Assembly: GCA_049596955.1 (NCBI GenBank)
Contig: JBMYMD010000008.1
Span: forward strand, 1 to 64,000
Length of the DNA: 64,000 bases
DNA from: UBA3478 sp049596955
GTDB lineage: Bacteria > Bacteroidota > Bacteroidia > Flavobacteriales > Flavobacteriaceae
Direction: 5' to 3'
The position numbers and the translations under genes are program-made. Below the pieces are notes generated by a model. It did not search any database and was not told the origin of the DNA. It saw only the letters and a program-made list of their open reading frames with translations. Shown here in pieces: positions 35,552 through 44,726 of the stretch. Numbering within the stretch: the first letter of the stretch is position 1; the number at the start of each line of letters is the position of its first letter.

Positions 35552-35559
35552 TAATTTTG
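35552..35559 (+). promoter_or_regulatory. -7 box TAATTTTG for pgk
   Basis: Perfect TAnnTTTG, 21 bp before the pgk ATG at 35581. It lies inside the open frame that extends back to 35542, arguing against that longer start. Confidence 0.55.
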
Positions 35560-35580
35560 CCGCGTCTTTATCCGCCAATT

Positions 35581-36771
35581 ATGAGAACACTACAAAACAC
35601 ATCTTTTGAAAATAAAACAGCATTGATTCGAGTTGATTTCAATGTTCCTTTAAACGAAAACAACGAGGTAAGCGACAGCTCGCGCATAGAAGCCGCTAAA
35701 CCGACAATACTTCACATTTTAGAACAAGGAGGGTCTGTTGTGCTGATGAGTCATTTGGGAAGACCAAAAGGGCAAGTTAAGCCAGAGTTATCTCTTGGGC
35801 ATATCGCAAGCAAAGTGAGTAATATTCTCGGCGTTGAAGTCAATTTTATTGACGATACAGTTGGTCAAAAAGCAAAAGATGCTTGTGCTCAAATCAATCA
35901 AGGTGAAGTGATTTTATTAGAAAACTTGCGCTTTCACCTCGAAGAAGAAGCTGGAGATCAGCAGTTCGCACAACAACTAGCAGGACTTGGGGACATTTAC
36001 GTGAACGACGCATTTGGCACGGCTCACAGGGCTCATGCGTCAACGGCTATAATTGCTCAGTTTTTTGAGCAAAATAAGTGTTTTGGATTGTTAATGGAGA
36101 AAGAGATTACAGCTACCAAAAAGGTCTTAGAAGAAGGAGAAGCGCCTGTTACTGCTATAATGGGAGGTTCCAAAGTCTCCACTAAAATTACCATTATTGA
36201 AAATATCCTTCCTAAAATTGACCACTTAATTGTTGGTGGAGGAATGACATATACCTTTATCAAAGCTCTTGGAGGCTCTGTTGGAAATTCAATATGCGAA
36301 GAAGATAAGCTAGATCTAGCGCTTTCTATTTTAGAGAAAGCAAAAGCCAATAACGTACAAGTTCACCTTCCTGTCGATGTTATTATAGCTGATGATTTCA
36401 GTGTAGAGGCGAATACTAGCGTTTGCGATGTTCATGAAATTCCTTCAGGTTGGGAGGGATTGGATGCTGGCCCAGCAACAATCCAACAATTCAGCCAAGT
36501 TATTGCCGAATCAAAGACCATTCTTTGGAACGGACCTGTTGGTGTTTTTGAGATGTCAACTTTTGCTAAAGGTACTATTGCTATTGGTGAAGCTGTGGAT
36601 AAGGCTACACAAGGCGGAGCATTCTCCTTAGTTGGTGGAGGAGACTCTGTCGCAGCCGTCAAGCAGTTTGGTTTTGACCAAAAAGTGAGCTACGTTTCTA
36701 CTGGCGGAGGAGCAATGTTGGAAAGTCTTGAGGGTAAAACACTCCCTGGAATTGCAGCGATATTATCATAA
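35581..36771 (+). CDS. pgk: Phosphoglycerate kinase
   Basis: The glycolytic enzyme that transfers phosphate between 1,3-bisphosphoglycerate and ADP. 396 residues, full length. N-terminal domain: TALIRVDFNVPLNE, VLMSHLGRPKGQVKPELSL and GTAHRAHAST (substrate binding). C-terminal nucleotide domain: MGGSKVSTK, WNGPVGVFEM and LVGGGDSVAAVKQFG. The start at 35581 is fixed by homology and by the -7 box upstream. It diverges from holB. Confidence 0.97.
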   Translation: MRTLQNTSFENKTALIRVDFNVPLNENNEVSDSSRIEAAKPTILHILEQGGSVVLMSHLGRPKGQVKPELSLGHIASKVSNILGVEVNFIDDTVGQKAKDACAQINQGEVILLENLRFHLEEEAGDQQFAQQLAGLGDIYVNDAFGTAHRAHASTAIIAQFFEQNKCFGLLMEKEITATKKVLEEGEAPVTAIMGGSKVSTKITIIENILPKIDHLIVGGGMTYTFIKALGGSVGNSICEEDKLDLALSILEKAKANNVQVHLPVDVIIADDFSVEANTSVCDVHEIPSGWEGLDAGPATIQQFSQVIAESKTILWNGPVGVFEMSTFAKGTIAIGEAVDKATQGGAFSLVGGGDSVAAVKQFGFDQKVSYVSTGGGAMLESLEGKTLPGIAAILS

Positions 36772-36821
36772 AACTCATCTAATTTTCTGAGCACTTGATT
36801 TCTTGCTAGTAGTGCAATGCT

Positions 36822-36829
36822 TATATTTG
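36822..36829 (+). promoter_or_regulatory. -7 box TATATTTG for the LysM transglycosylase gene
   Basis: Perfect TAnnTTTG 23 bp before the ATG at 36853. Two TTG triplets lie upstream (36795-36797 and 36803-36805), 24 and 16 bp from the box, as possible -33 elements. Confidence 0.55.
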
Positions 36830-36852
36830 ATTGTACTGCATAACAAGTAAAT

Positions 36853-38388
36853 ATGATTATGAAAACAATATTGTCTGCTGTTCTTATTTCTGCTTCTTTT
36901 TGTTTGGCCCTAGGTCAACAGCAATTATTGCCAACAGACCAAATTGTAGACGGCTTTAAACCTATAGGAAACCCTTCTCCTTACGCTGATCAAAGAGGGG
37001 TGTCTTATGATTTACAAGATCAGAAAGCAGCCTATGTCGCAGACAGCATCATGCTTTCTAACATGCTTAGTTTTTTTGATAATGACAATAAGTTAGTAGA
37101 TGAATCTGATATTGCCTATGAGAAAGCTATTGACAATACGAGCCCTTTAAGTACGCAGGAAATTAAGAATAGACTTGAGATTTTAGATCGAAAATCTCCT
37201 TTCAATTTTGAATATAACAAACAACTAGAGCGCGTAATTGTTCATTATTTAAAGGACAAACGCTCCTTTTTAGAGCGCATGATGACCCTTAGTCAGTTCT
37301 ATTTTCCCTTGATAGAACAGGAGTTAGACAAGAATGATTTGCCAATAGAATTAAAATATTTGGCAATTGCTGAATCAGCGCTAAATCCAAAAGCAAGATC
37401 CAGGGTTGGAGCAAGAGGCCTTTGGCAGTTTATGTATGCCACAGGGCGTTATTTTGGTTTAAGAGTAGACAATTACATCGATGAGCGCTATGACCCGATT
37501 AAATCAACTGAGGCTGCAGCTAAGTATTTACAGCAACTCTATAACACTTTTGATGATTGGGATTTAGCTCTTGCCGCCTATAATTCTGGTCCAGGAAATG
37601 TAAATAAGGCCAGACGCAGGTCTGGAGGACACAACAACTACTGGAATCTCCGAAATTACCTTCCTAGAGAAACTGCGAATTATGTGCCTTTGTTTATAGC
37701 GACGATGTTTGCCTTTGAGTTTTCAGAAGACTATGGCTTGAGTCCTAAACCTTATGAAAGAAATTATTTTGAGACAGATACAGTTCATGTGAAGACAAAA
37801 ATATCCTTTGAGCATTTGTCTAGAACATTAAGCATGAGCATAGAAGAGCTTGAAATTTTAAACCCCACCTATAAAAGAGGAGTTATTCCAAAAAATTACA
37901 ACCAAAACAAGCCGAATATTTTGCGATTGCCCAAGTTCAAAACAGGGGTGTTTGTCAGTAACGAAAAAGATATTTACAAGCTTGCAGAAGCTTCATGGAA
38001 TAGCAGAGAAAAGCAGAATCCTGAATTGCAAAAAACGCAGCCTGTACGAAGTCGATATAGAGTGAGGTCAGGCGATTACTTAGGAAAAATTGCCCAGCGT
38101 TATGGGGTTAGCATTTCAAATCTCAGAAGGTGGAACAACTTGAAATCCAACACAATAAGAGTGGGTCAAAGCCTCGTTGTTTATGGTAAAAAAATAAATT
38201 CAGCATCTCAGAAGTCTGTTGCACAGAGCGGCTCTGTTAAGAAAGTCCATATTGTAAAACAAGGCGAATCGCTTTGGAAAATCGCCCGCATGTATAAGGA
38301 CATTAGCATAGATAAGCTCAAAATTTGGAACGAGCTCAAGACAACTCAAATTAAGCCAGGCATGCAATTAAAAGTTTGTAAATGTTAA
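36853..38388 (+). CDS. LysM-domain lytic transglycosylase (MltD-like)
   Basis: Cleaves peptidoglycan glycan strands. 511 residues: signal peptide (cut near CLALG before QQ), a helical region, an SLT domain (about 155-290) with the catalytic Glu in LAIAESALNPKARS (about 173), GARGLWQFMYATG and LALAAYNSGPGNVNKA, then two LysM repeats at about 403-446 (YRVRSGDYLGKIAQRYGVS) and 465-511 (HIVKQGESLWKIARMYK). Start at 36853, or at the next ATG 36859. It overlaps or abuts the DUF4837 gene, which is its likely operon partner. Confidence 0.92.
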   Translation: MIMKTILSAVLISASFCLALGQQQLLPTDQIVDGFKPIGNPSPYADQRGVSYDLQDQKAAYVADSIMLSNMLSFFDNDNKLVDESDIAYEKAIDNTSPLSTQEIKNRLEILDRKSPFNFEYNKQLERVIVHYLKDKRSFLERMMTLSQFYFPLIEQELDKNDLPIELKYLAIAESALNPKARSRVGARGLWQFMYATGRYFGLRVDNYIDERYDPIKSTEAAAKYLQQLYNTFDDWDLALAAYNSGPGNVNKARRRSGGHNNYWNLRNYLPRETANYVPLFIATMFAFEFSEDYGLSPKPYERNYFETDTVHVKTKISFEHLSRTLSMSIEELEILNPTYKRGVIPKNYNQNKPNILRLPKFKTGVFVSNEKDIYKLAEASWNSREKQNPELQKTQPVRSRYRVRSGDYLGKIAQRYGVSISNLRRWNNLKSNTIRVGQSLVVYGKKINSASQKSVAQSGSVKKVHIVKQGESLWKIARMYKDISIDKLKIWNELKTTQIKPGMQLKVCKC

Positions 38389-38399
38389 TGATGCCTCTG

Positions 38400-39401
38400 A
38401 TGAACTATCGAATATTAGTTAAATGTTTTATTGTCGTCTCTACACTATTTGCTTTTATTGGTTGTAATGAGGTGATACAACAAGAAAAGTATCTTCCTGA
38501 ATCCACGGGTTCAGTAAACCAAGTTATTGTTGTTACTACAGATACAATATGGAAAGGTGCTGTAGGTGACAGTATTCGAAAACATTTTGCCGCGCCTCTA
38601 GAAGCCAGTACTATTGCCGAGCCTGAATTTACCCTAACGTATTTGCCTCAGCCTATATGGAAAGGCGCAATCACAAAGTCTAGAAATGTGCTATATGTAT
38701 TAACAGACACCCTTGAGGCCGCTCATATCAAAAAGAATTTATATGCTAGGCCTCAAAATATTGCAGTAGTAAAGTCTAAAGACTTAGAAAATCTAAAGAA
38801 TAACCTATTTAAAGTTGCTGCCACAGCCAAATACAACTTTAGAGAAACAGAGCTAGAACTTGCTCAAGCTCGATTCTTGAAATCCCTTTCTTCTAAGGCC
38901 CTTTTTGATGAGCGTTTAGGGTTTAGCCTTAGACTACCTTCTATTTACCAATTGGGGGTTGATCAGGATGGTTTTTTGTGGTACGACAGGCCTGTAGAAG
39001 GCGGAACTATAAATCTAATGGCATACAGCCTAGAAAAAGGCTATTTTGCTGACAGGGACAGTTTTGTGGATCAAATTTTAGGCTTACGAGACAGCATAGG
39101 CAAAAAATATGTTCCTGGACCAGATGTTCCTGGAGCAGTAACTTACATGATATCAGAGCGCACTTTTGCACCCTATGTTAGGCCAACTGAGGTGGGAGGA
39201 TTTAAGGCTGTTGAGGTAAAGGGTATTTGGGAAGTTCAAAACTATCCAATGGCTGGCCCCTATTTGATGTATTTAGTGAATGACACCATTAACAATCGCA
39301 CGATTGTACTGGAAGGCTTCACCTTCGCACCATCAAAGCCAAAAAGAGACTTTATGTTTGAATTAGAGGCAATTATGAAATCGATTGAAATTACCGAATA
39401 G
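38400..39401 (+). CDS. DUF4837-family lipoprotein
   Basis: 333 residues with a lipoprotein signal, MNYRILVKCFIVVSTL then AFIGC, so probably anchored to an envelope membrane. The mature part matches what I know of the Bacteroidota DUF4837 family: DTIWKGAVGDSIRKHF, KSRNVLYVL and, late in the protein, GLRDSIGKKYVPG. The function is unknown. An earlier ATG at 38382 overlaps the transglycosylase gene by 7 bp; 38400 gives the more typical signal peptide. It ends two bp from the convergent tatA gene. Confidence 0.8.
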   Translation: MNYRILVKCFIVVSTLFAFIGCNEVIQQEKYLPESTGSVNQVIVVTTDTIWKGAVGDSIRKHFAAPLEASTIAEPEFTLTYLPQPIWKGAITKSRNVLYVLTDTLEAAHIKKNLYARPQNIAVVKSKDLENLKNNLFKVAATAKYNFRETELELAQARFLKSLSSKALFDERLGFSLRLPSIYQLGVDQDGFLWYDRPVEGGTINLMAYSLEKGYFADRDSFVDQILGLRDSIGKKYVPGPDVPGAVTYMISERTFAPYVRPTEVGGFKAVEVKGIWEVQNYPMAGPYLMYLVNDTINNRTIVLEGFTFAPSKPKRDFMFELEAIMKSIEITE

Positions 39402-39403
39402 AT

Positions 39404-39571
39404 CTATTCCTTATCGATTTTCTCGTCTTCTTTAGTGGCGTCTTTGAACTCTTTGATTCCACTGCCCAAACCACGCATTAACTCTGGAATTTTTTTACCA
39501 CCAAAAAGAAGTAAAACAACCACAACAACGAGAACTATTTGCCAAGGACCTACTAAACCGAGTGTAAACAT
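39404..39571 (-). CDS. tatA: Sec-independent translocase subunit TatA/TatE
   Basis: A small twin-arginine translocation subunit. 55 residues from ATG 39571: a short hydrophobic segment (GPWQIVLVVVVVLLLFGGKK), then the hinge and amphipathic helix KIPELMRGLGSGIKEFKDATK and an acidic tail. The FGxKK(I/L)PEL pattern is diagnostic. A longer frame starts at 39601, but the -7 box at 39603-39610 makes 39571 the better start. tatC is not in the window. Confidence 0.92.
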   Translation of the reverse strand: MFTLGLVGPWQIVLVVVVVLLLFGGKKIPELMRGLGSGIKEFKDATKEDEKIDKE

Positions 39572-39602
39572 GTGCTTTAAATTTAATCTAGATGTAAACA
39601 TA

Positions 39603-39610
39603 CAAATTTA
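39603..39610 (-). promoter_or_regulatory. -7 box TAAATTTG for tatA
   Basis: Perfect TAnnTTTG on the minus strand, 31 bp upstream of the chosen tatA ATG. It ends one base before the alternative ATG at 39601. Confidence 0.55.
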
Positions 39611-39666
39611 TAAGCACAGAAATCAACAAATAATGTCTTTCTAATGAAAGTATTGTTAGCTTCAGT

Positions 39667-39674
39667 TATATTTG
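39667..39674 (+). promoter_or_regulatory. -7 box TATATTTG for the M23 peptidase gene
   Basis: Perfect TAnnTTTG separated from the ATG at 39679 by TTCT, another case of a four-base spacer implying a leaderless mRNA. Confidence 0.6.
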
Positions 39675-39678
39675 TTCT

Positions 39679-40560
39679 ATGGCAAACCAGAGTCGAAAAA
39701 AGAAAAATTTAAAGCGAAGACTGACCACTCAGTATCGATTGGTTTTAGTTAATGATCGAACCTTTGAAGAAGCATCTGCAGTCAAGTTGACCTTTCTAAA
39801 TGTACTTGTCGCTACCATGGTATTCATTATCCTAATCTTTGCGGGTTCCTTTTTTTTGATTTCTGGAACGGATTTGAGGTATCTCATTCCCGGTAAAGAG
39901 TCCAAATATTCAGAGCGAATCACTCAAGAATTACTCTTCAGGACAGACTCTATTTACTATGTTTTAGAGCGAGATAATAAACAATTTGAAATTCACAACA
40001 AATTGATTAAAGGAGAGGTGGAATATGCTGAAGTTGAAGAGCTTACAGACAGTATAAATGCGGTTCCTATAAACATGGCTTTAACTGTTCAAAAAAACAA
40101 GGCCATTCAAGAAATCGAAGAAGCTGTTCAAAAAGAAGAAAATTTCAACAAAAAAATTGATGAGAACAGTTTTGATAACGCTATGTTTTTCGTGCCTGTT
40201 AATGGTAGTATTTCTCAGGCTTATGATCCCAGCATAGATAAAAATCATATGGCTATAGATGTTGCAGCCAAAGTAGGAGAGCCTGTCAAAGCGATTTTAG
40301 CAGGTGTAGTGATGCATGCTGAATGGTCATCTGATACCGGATATAATGTAATTGTGCAACATAAAGAAGGGCTGACATCAATTTATAAACACAATGGTAA
40401 ACTTTCTGTAAAACAAGGGCAGCGCGTTAGTGCAGGCGAGGTGATTGCCTCTGTCGGTAATTCAGGCGAGTTTTCAAGCGGACCTCACTTACATTTTGAG
40501 CTCTGGATCAATGAAAAAGCTGTTAATCCTTCAGATTATATTGATTTTCAACAACAATGA
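39679..40560 (+). CDS. M23-family metallopeptidase, membrane anchored
   Basis: A LytM-type cell-wall peptidase or regulator. 293 residues: a basic cytoplasmic N-terminus (KKKNLKRRL), one membrane segment (about 40-62), a helical linker, and a C-terminal M23 domain (about 170-285). Metal ligands are present: NHMAIDVAA (H, D near 190-194) and GPHLHFELW (HxH near 267). It can therefore be an active endopeptidase. It overlaps the next gene as ATGA, pairing it with the GH3 gene. Confidence 0.92.
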   Translation: MANQSRKKKNLKRRLTTQYRLVLVNDRTFEEASAVKLTFLNVLVATMVFIILIFAGSFFLISGTDLRYLIPGKESKYSERITQELLFRTDSIYYVLERDNKQFEIHNKLIKGEVEYAEVEELTDSINAVPINMALTVQKNKAIQEIEEAVQKEENFNKKIDENSFDNAMFFVPVNGSISQAYDPSIDKNHMAIDVAAKVGEPVKAILAGVVMHAEWSSDTGYNVIVQHKEGLTSIYKHNGKLSVKQGQRVSAGEVIASVGNSGEFSSGPHLHFELWINEKAVNPSDYIDFQQQ

Positions 40561-42050
40561 CCTTAAAATCAATTTTGGCCATACCCTTTGCCAAATACAC
40601 CTACAAGAAAGAAAAAAAATGGATTGACCGTCCACTAAAAGCTCAGCAAAAAACCTTGTCTTATCTCATAAAGCAAGGGAGCTCAACGGCTTTCGGCAAA
40701 GACCATGACTTCAATCAGATAAACGACTACCAATCGTTTAAAAGTAGAGTTCCTATTAGAGATTACGAGCAGCTCAAGTCTTACGTACATCGAATTATTG
40801 AAGGTGAAAAAAACGTGTTGTGGCCAGGGCAACCGGCTTACCTCGCGAAGACATCTGGAACGACATCTGGGGCAAAATATATACCGATTACTGCCGAATC
40901 GATGAGTGAACAGGTGCGCGCTTCGAAAAACGCTCTTTTGTTTTACATCGCACAGACTAAAAACGCCAATTATGTCAATGGCAAAATGATTTTTTTGCAA
41001 GGAAGTCCCGTTTTGACCAAAAAAGGAAACATAAATGTTGGTCGACTCTCGGGAATATCAGCGCATTATCTTCCTTCTTATTTGCTTAAAAACAGACTTC
41101 CTACTTGGGAAACGAATTGCATTGAAGAGTGGGAAGACAAAGTAGACGCAATCGTAGAAGAAACTTCTAAGGAGAACATGACCCTAATTGCTGGTATTCC
41201 TTCTTGGGTTCAAATGTATTTTGAAAAGCTAAACACCACCACAGGCAAAAAAGTGGGAGACCTGTTTCCTAATTTTTCTCTTTTTGTTTATGGTGGAGTC
41301 AATTACGAACCTTATAGAAAGAAATTTGAAAGTCTGATCGGAAGAAAAGTAGACAGTATTGAACTCTTCCCTGCAAGCGAAGGGTTTTTTGCTTTTCAAG
41401 ACGACCAAAATGACCATGGATTATTGCTACAGCTTAACTCAGGCATTTATTACGAGTTCATCCCTATAGAACATTATTTCGATGAGAACCCTAGACGCCT
41501 CAACATCGAAGAAGTTGAATTAGGGAAAGATTATGCCCTTATTCTGTCGACTACTGCGGGTCTTTGGGGATACGATATTGGAGATACCGTCAGATTTACT
41601 TCTTTAAAGCCCTATAAGATTATCGTTTCAGGGCGAGTAAAACACTTTATTTCAGCCTTTGGAGAACATGTGATTGCCAAAGAGGTTGAACAGGCGATGA
41701 AAGAGGCGATCGAACAATCAGACGCAAGGGTAAATGAATTTAGTGTTGCACCTCAAATAAACCCAAAAGAAGGCCTTCCGTTTCACGAATGGTTTGTAGA
41801 ATTTGACCATACGCCAAAAGACATCAGTTCTTTTGCGGCAATTATAGACGATAGTATGCAGCGTCAAAACATCTATTATAAAGACTTATTAGAAGGAAAT
41901 ATATTACGACCTGCAGTGATCAGCTGTGTGGCCAAGGGTGGGTTTGAAGCCTACATGAGTTCAGAAGGCAAATTAGGAGGCCAGAACAAAGTAAAACGCC
42001 TGTCAAACGACAGGGTTATGGCAGATAAGTTAAGCAGATTTCTAAAGTGA
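40557..42050 (+). CDS. GH3-family acyl-acid adenylase/amido synthetase-like protein
   Basis: 497 residues of the GH3 auxin-responsive family in the adenylate-forming superfamily. ATP motif KTSGTTSGAKYIPIT (about 100-114); the acyl-site region FVYGGVNYEPY and TTAGLWGYDIGDTVRF are also typical. Plant members conjugate jasmonate or auxin to amino acids; bacterial members are mostly uncharacterised, so the substrate is unknown here. It is translationally coupled to the M23 peptidase gene before it and shares one base with the SDR gene after it. Confidence 0.9.
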   Translation: MTLKSILAIPFAKYTYKKEKKWIDRPLKAQQKTLSYLIKQGSSTAFGKDHDFNQINDYQSFKSRVPIRDYEQLKSYVHRIIEGEKNVLWPGQPAYLAKTSGTTSGAKYIPITAESMSEQVRASKNALLFYIAQTKNANYVNGKMIFLQGSPVLTKKGNINVGRLSGISAHYLPSYLLKNRLPTWETNCIEEWEDKVDAIVEETSKENMTLIAGIPSWVQMYFEKLNTTTGKKVGDLFPNFSLFVYGGVNYEPYRKKFESLIGRKVDSIELFPASEGFFAFQDDQNDHGLLLQLNSGIYYEFIPIEHYFDENPRRLNIEEVELGKDYALILSTTAGLWGYDIGDTVRFTSLKPYKIIVSGRVKHFISAFGEHVIAKEVEQAMKEAIEQSDARVNEFSVAPQINPKEGLPFHEWFVEFDHTPKDISSFAAIIDDSMQRQNIYYKDLLEGNILRPAVISCVAKGGFEAYMSSEGKLGGQNKVKRLSNDRVMADKLSRFLK

Positions 42051-43048
42051 TGAGCAGAACTAAACAACGCGTATTAATTACCGGAGCTGCTGGATTCCTG
42101 GGATCACATTTGTGTGATCTTTTTCTTTCGAAAGGATGCGAGGTCATCGGAATGGATAATCTCATTACAGGAGACTTAAAAAACATAAATCATTTGAAAG
42201 AGAACAGTGATTTTAGTTTTGTTCAACACGATGTTACAGATTATGTTGAAGTTGAAGGGCCTTTGGATTTTATTTTACACTTTGCATCTCCCGCAAGCCC
42301 AATAGACTATTTAAAAATTCCTATTCAAACTCTAAAAGTAGGAGCTTTGGGAACACATAATTTATTAGGGCTGGCAAAGGCAAAAAAAGCAAGATTTATG
42401 ATTGCTTCAACCTCTGAAGTCTATGGAGATCCTTTAGTACATCCTCAAAAAGAAACCTACTACGGAAATGTAAACACTATAGGACCTAGAGGGGTATACG
42501 ATGAAGCTAAGCGTTTTCAAGAATCAATAACAATGGCATATCACAGGGTTCATGAACTGGACACTCGCATTGCAAGAATATTCAATACTTATGGACCACG
42601 TATGCGACTTAACGACGGGCGTGTTATTCCAGCATTCATTGGCCAAGCTCTTAGGGGCGAAGAGCTCACAGTCTTTGGAGATGGCTCTCAAACACGTTCT
42701 TTTTGTTATGTCTCTGACTTGGTGGACGGTTTGTATCGCCTGCTTATGACTCCTTACCATTTGCCTGTCAACCTAGGCAACCCTCAAGAAATCACAATAC
42801 TCGATTTTGCTAAAGAAATCGTGAAACTCACTAAGTCTAAAAAAGGAATTAGCTTTAAATCGCTGCCTAAAGACGATCCTCTTCAACGACAACCAGATAT
42901 TAGTAAGGCAAAAGAATTGCTTGCATGGCAGCCCAAAGTGCAACGTCGTGAAGGAATGAAAAAAACCTTAGACTATTTTAAAACCCTATCAAAACAAGAG
43001 CTCAATAAAACAGAGCATAGAGACTTTAACAAGCACAACAACAATTAA
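42050..43048 (+). CDS. UDP-glucuronate decarboxylase-like SDR
   Basis: 332 residues of the extended SDR type. NAD motif ITGAAGFLGSHL at the N-terminus, catalytic Ser in IASTSEVYGDP, and YxxxK in GPRGVYDEAKRFQE, a signature seen in UDP-xylose synthases (UXS). ARIFNTYGPRM, DGRVIPAFI and DGSQTRSFCYVSDLVDG also fit. The probable role is UDP-glucuronate to UDP-xylose in surface polysaccharide synthesis, inferred from family resemblance. The start is ATG at 42050, one base inside the GH3 stop; GTG at 42047 is the alternative. Confidence 0.88.
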   Translation: MSRTKQRVLITGAAGFLGSHLCDLFLSKGCEVIGMDNLITGDLKNINHLKENSDFSFVQHDVTDYVEVEGPLDFILHFASPASPIDYLKIPIQTLKVGALGTHNLLGLAKAKKARFMIASTSEVYGDPLVHPQKETYYGNVNTIGPRGVYDEAKRFQESITMAYHRVHELDTRIARIFNTYGPRMRLNDGRVIPAFIGQALRGEELTVFGDGSQTRSFCYVSDLVDGLYRLLMTPYHLPVNLGNPQEITILDFAKEIVKLTKSKKGISFKSLPKDDPLQRQPDISKAKELLAWQPKVQRREGMKKTLDYFKTLSKQELNKTEHRDFNKHNNN

Positions 43049-43049
43049 A

Positions 43050-44342
43050 ATGAAACACAACACACTACTTATCGGATCCGGAGGAAGAGAACACGCCATG
43101 ACATGGAGAATCGCGCAAAGTGATTCATGTGGAGCCTTATATGTAGCGCCAGGAAATGCAGGAACCTCTGCATTAGCTACAAATGTCGATTTAGACATCA
43201 GCGATCTAAAGGCCGTGAAAGCGTTTTGTTTGGAACGAACTATAGATCTTTTGGTCGTAGGACCAGAGCAGCCTTTGGTAGATGGGATTGTAGATTTTTT
43301 CAGGGCAGAAGAAGAGCTCCAGCATATCGCTGTAGTTGGGCCAGATTCCACAGCAGCTCAACTTGAAGGCAGCAAAGAGTTCGCTAAAGAGTTTATGAGC
43401 AAATATGCTATCCCAACCGCCGCCTATCAAAGTTTTGAGGCAGATCAATTGGAAGAGGCATTGTCTTACATCGACCATATTCAGGCGCCATACGTAATTA
43501 AGGCAGATGGACTAGCTGCTGGCAAAGGGGTAGTAATTGCCGAAGATGCTGAGACGGCCAAGGCTACTTTGATATCTTTTTTAAAAGACAAGCAATTCGG
43601 AGAAGCTTCTTCAAAAGTGGTAATTGAGGAGTTCCTCAAAGGCATTGAAATGTCTTGTTTCGTGGCTGTTGACGGTACTGAAAACTACATTGTTCTACCA
43701 AGAGCAAAAGACTATAAGCGAATTGGTGAAGGAGACACTGGTCTCAATACAGGTGGAATGGGCGCTATCTCTCCAGTTCCCTTTGAAGATGAAGCCTTAT
43801 TTCAAAAAATAGAAGAGGCTGTTGTAAAGCCAACGGTTCAAGGAATTTTAAGCGAAGGGTATCACTATCGCGGTTTTGTTTTTATAGGGCTTATGATTGT
43901 TGATCAAAACCCATTTGTAATCGAGTACAACGTGCGTATGGGAGACCCTGAAACGCAGGTGGTCTTTCCGCGATTTGAGACTGACTATATCGATTTTTTT
44001 AAGGCCATTGCTTCAGGGAATTTAAAAAAGGTACAACACCGAGAACTTCAAGAGGCTGCAACCACTGTTATCGCGGTTTCCAAAGGTTATCCGCAGTCTT
44101 ATGAAAAAGGAAAGTCCATTGAAGGATTAGCTCCTATCGACAATGACCGAATTGTATTTCATGCAGGGACCAAAACAAAGAATGAGAAACTATTGAGTAA
44201 TGGAGGTCGGGTACTGGCATTTACATCCTATGGCAGCACAATTCAAAAGGCATTAAACAGGAGTTACGAACAGCTATCAATAGCCAGTTTCGAGGGAATG
44301 ACTTTTAGAAAAGATATTGGGTTTGATTTAGAAACCGAATAG
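43050..44342 (+). CDS. purD: Phosphoribosylamine--glycine ligase
   Basis: Second step of de novo purine synthesis. 430 residues, with LLIGSGGREHAMTW at the N-terminus, the substrate segment LVVGPEQPLVDGIVD, the ATP-grasp region VIKADGLAAGKGVVIAEDAE, EEFLKGIEMSCFVAVDG and NVRMGDPETQVVFPR (metal/ATP ligands). Full length. It starts one base after the SDR stop. Its stop abuts that of a small convergent membrane gene. Confidence 0.97.
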   Translation: MKHNTLLIGSGGREHAMTWRIAQSDSCGALYVAPGNAGTSALATNVDLDISDLKAVKAFCLERTIDLLVVGPEQPLVDGIVDFFRAEEELQHIAVVGPDSTAAQLEGSKEFAKEFMSKYAIPTAAYQSFEADQLEEALSYIDHIQAPYVIKADGLAAGKGVVIAEDAETAKATLISFLKDKQFGEASSKVVIEEFLKGIEMSCFVAVDGTENYIVLPRAKDYKRIGEGDTGLNTGGMGAISPVPFEDEALFQKIEEAVVKPTVQGILSEGYHYRGFVFIGLMIVDQNPFVIEYNVRMGDPETQVVFPRFETDYIDFFKAIASGNLKKVQHRELQEAATTVIAVSKGYPQSYEKGKSIEGLAPIDNDRIVFHAGTKTKNEKLLSNGGRVLAFTSYGSTIQKALNRSYEQLSIASFEGMTFRKDIGFDLETE

Positions 44343-44567
44343 TTAGAGGTAAGAGTGAGAAGAAATTGATTTGTCTTCTTCTCCATTGTCGCTGTATTTT
44401 TTGAGTTCACCCATCCAATAAACAGAGGCAATAACACCTATGACAAAAAAGATCCAATTTACGGTATTAGACATCCACCAACTTTCCATTGCTCTGAGAA
44501 GGTTAAATGGCATAAATAAATAATTTTCAAATAAATCAGCAATACCGTAAAAGATCGAAGACCACAT
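44343..44567 (-). CDS. Small membrane protein (DUF6341-like)
   Basis: 74 residues from ATG 44567: MWSSIFYGIADLFENYLFMPF, then an amphipathic stretch, one clear membrane helix (about 37-57, NTVNWIFFVIGVIASVYW) and a polar acidic tail. Similar short proteins sit beside purD in flavobacteria; some databases call them uroporphyrinogen decarboxylase, which this sequence does not support. An upstream ATG at 44606 lies before the -7 box at 44585-44592 and is rejected as start. The function is unknown. Confidence 0.7.
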   Translation of the reverse strand: MWSSIFYGIADLFENYLFMPFNLLRAMESWWMSNTVNWIFFVIGVIASVYWMGELKKYSDNGEEDKSISSHSYL

Positions 44568-44584
44568 AATTCTATTATTTGCAG

Positions 44585-44592
44585 CAAAAATA
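44585..44592 (-). promoter_or_regulatory. -7 box TATTTTTG for the small membrane gene
   Basis: Perfect TAnnTTTG on the minus strand, 17 bp before the ATG at 44567. Confidence 0.5.
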
Positions 44593-44726
44593 AACATTAA
44601 GCCCATTAATACAAGTTTTGTTCAGTCAGAAAACGCAAAAATTTAAGTGCAAAAGGGGGACATTATTCAAGCTTGCTTCTCTCTAACGGAATATAGGATT
44701 TATCTTAGCAAAAAATTTTAGGCTAA

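Noticed and set aside
43206..43478. A 90-residue open frame on the minus strand inside purD
   Set aside because: It lies wholly within a well-supported gene, has no recognisable domain and looks like a shadow of purD codon usage.
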